From Clostridiales bacterium (GTDB lineage Bacteria > Bacillota > Clostridia > Oscillospirales > Oscillospiraceae): a stretch of DNA of 5,454 nucleotides. Below are positions 5,433-5,454 of the stretch, piece by piece. The notes below the pieces were generated by a model. The model saw only the letters and a program-made list of their open reading frames with translations, had not been told where the DNA came from and did no database searches. The stretch is taken from assembly GCA_021203685.1 (NCBI GenBank), contig JAJQAS010000050.1, positions 1 through 5,454 on the forward strand. Reading direction: 5' to 3'. Numbering within the stretch: position 1 is the stretch's first letter; each line of letters begins with the position of its first letter. The translations under genes were made by a program, and so were the position numbers.

Positions 5433-5454
5433 TACGGCAAGCATCAAATTTATG

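Noticed and set aside
1..5454. CRISPR array, tRNA, rRNA or intact insertion sequence
   Set aside because: No regular repeat-spacer pattern, no tRNA cloverleaf or rRNA signature and no transposase or recombinase reading frame were seen on either strand.

Overview
The window reads as part of a capsule or exopolysaccharide (EPS) locus from a Gram-positive anaerobe. My best guess is class Clostridia, possibly the Oscillospirales, based on the CpsB-type PHP phosphatase, the WbaP/CpsE-like initiating sugar transferase, purine-rich ribosome binding sites and mixed base composition. No marker fixes the taxon. All supported genes lie on the minus strand, so transcription runs from high to low coordinates.

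Layout in the direction of transcription: a sigma-A-type promoter (5405-5432) is followed by a leader of about 210 nt with several hairpins. Next come a metal-dependent protein tyrosine phosphatase of the CpsB/YwqE family (4473-5189) and a membrane polyprenyl-phosphate sugar phosphotransferase (2916-4328). A 412-nt stretch without a convincing gene follows (2504-2915). Then there is the 5' end of a family-4 glycosyltransferase gene broken after about 106 codons (2120-2503), and a 285-nt gene-free stretch with inverted repeats (1835-2119). The window ends with UDP-galactopyranose mutase glf (665-1789) and the N-terminal part of a second glycosyltransferase, translationally coupled to glf and running off the edge (1-668).

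Proposed joint role: the sugar transferase starts repeat-unit assembly on undecaprenyl phosphate. The phosphatase would tune the tyrosine-kinase switch controlling chain length or export; the kinase and its Wzz-like partner are not in the window. Glf makes UDP-galactofuranose, and the glycosyltransferases extend the lipid-linked unit. The first extending glycosyltransferase looks inactivated.

The oddest parts are the two gene-free stretches flanking the broken glycosyltransferase, which look like a deletion or insertion scar at a variable-region junction. The structured leader, including two mutually exclusive hairpins, and an in-frame open stretch after the amber stop of the phosphatase also stand out. 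I did not find a clearly new multi-gene system; the unexplained signals are listed as findings.
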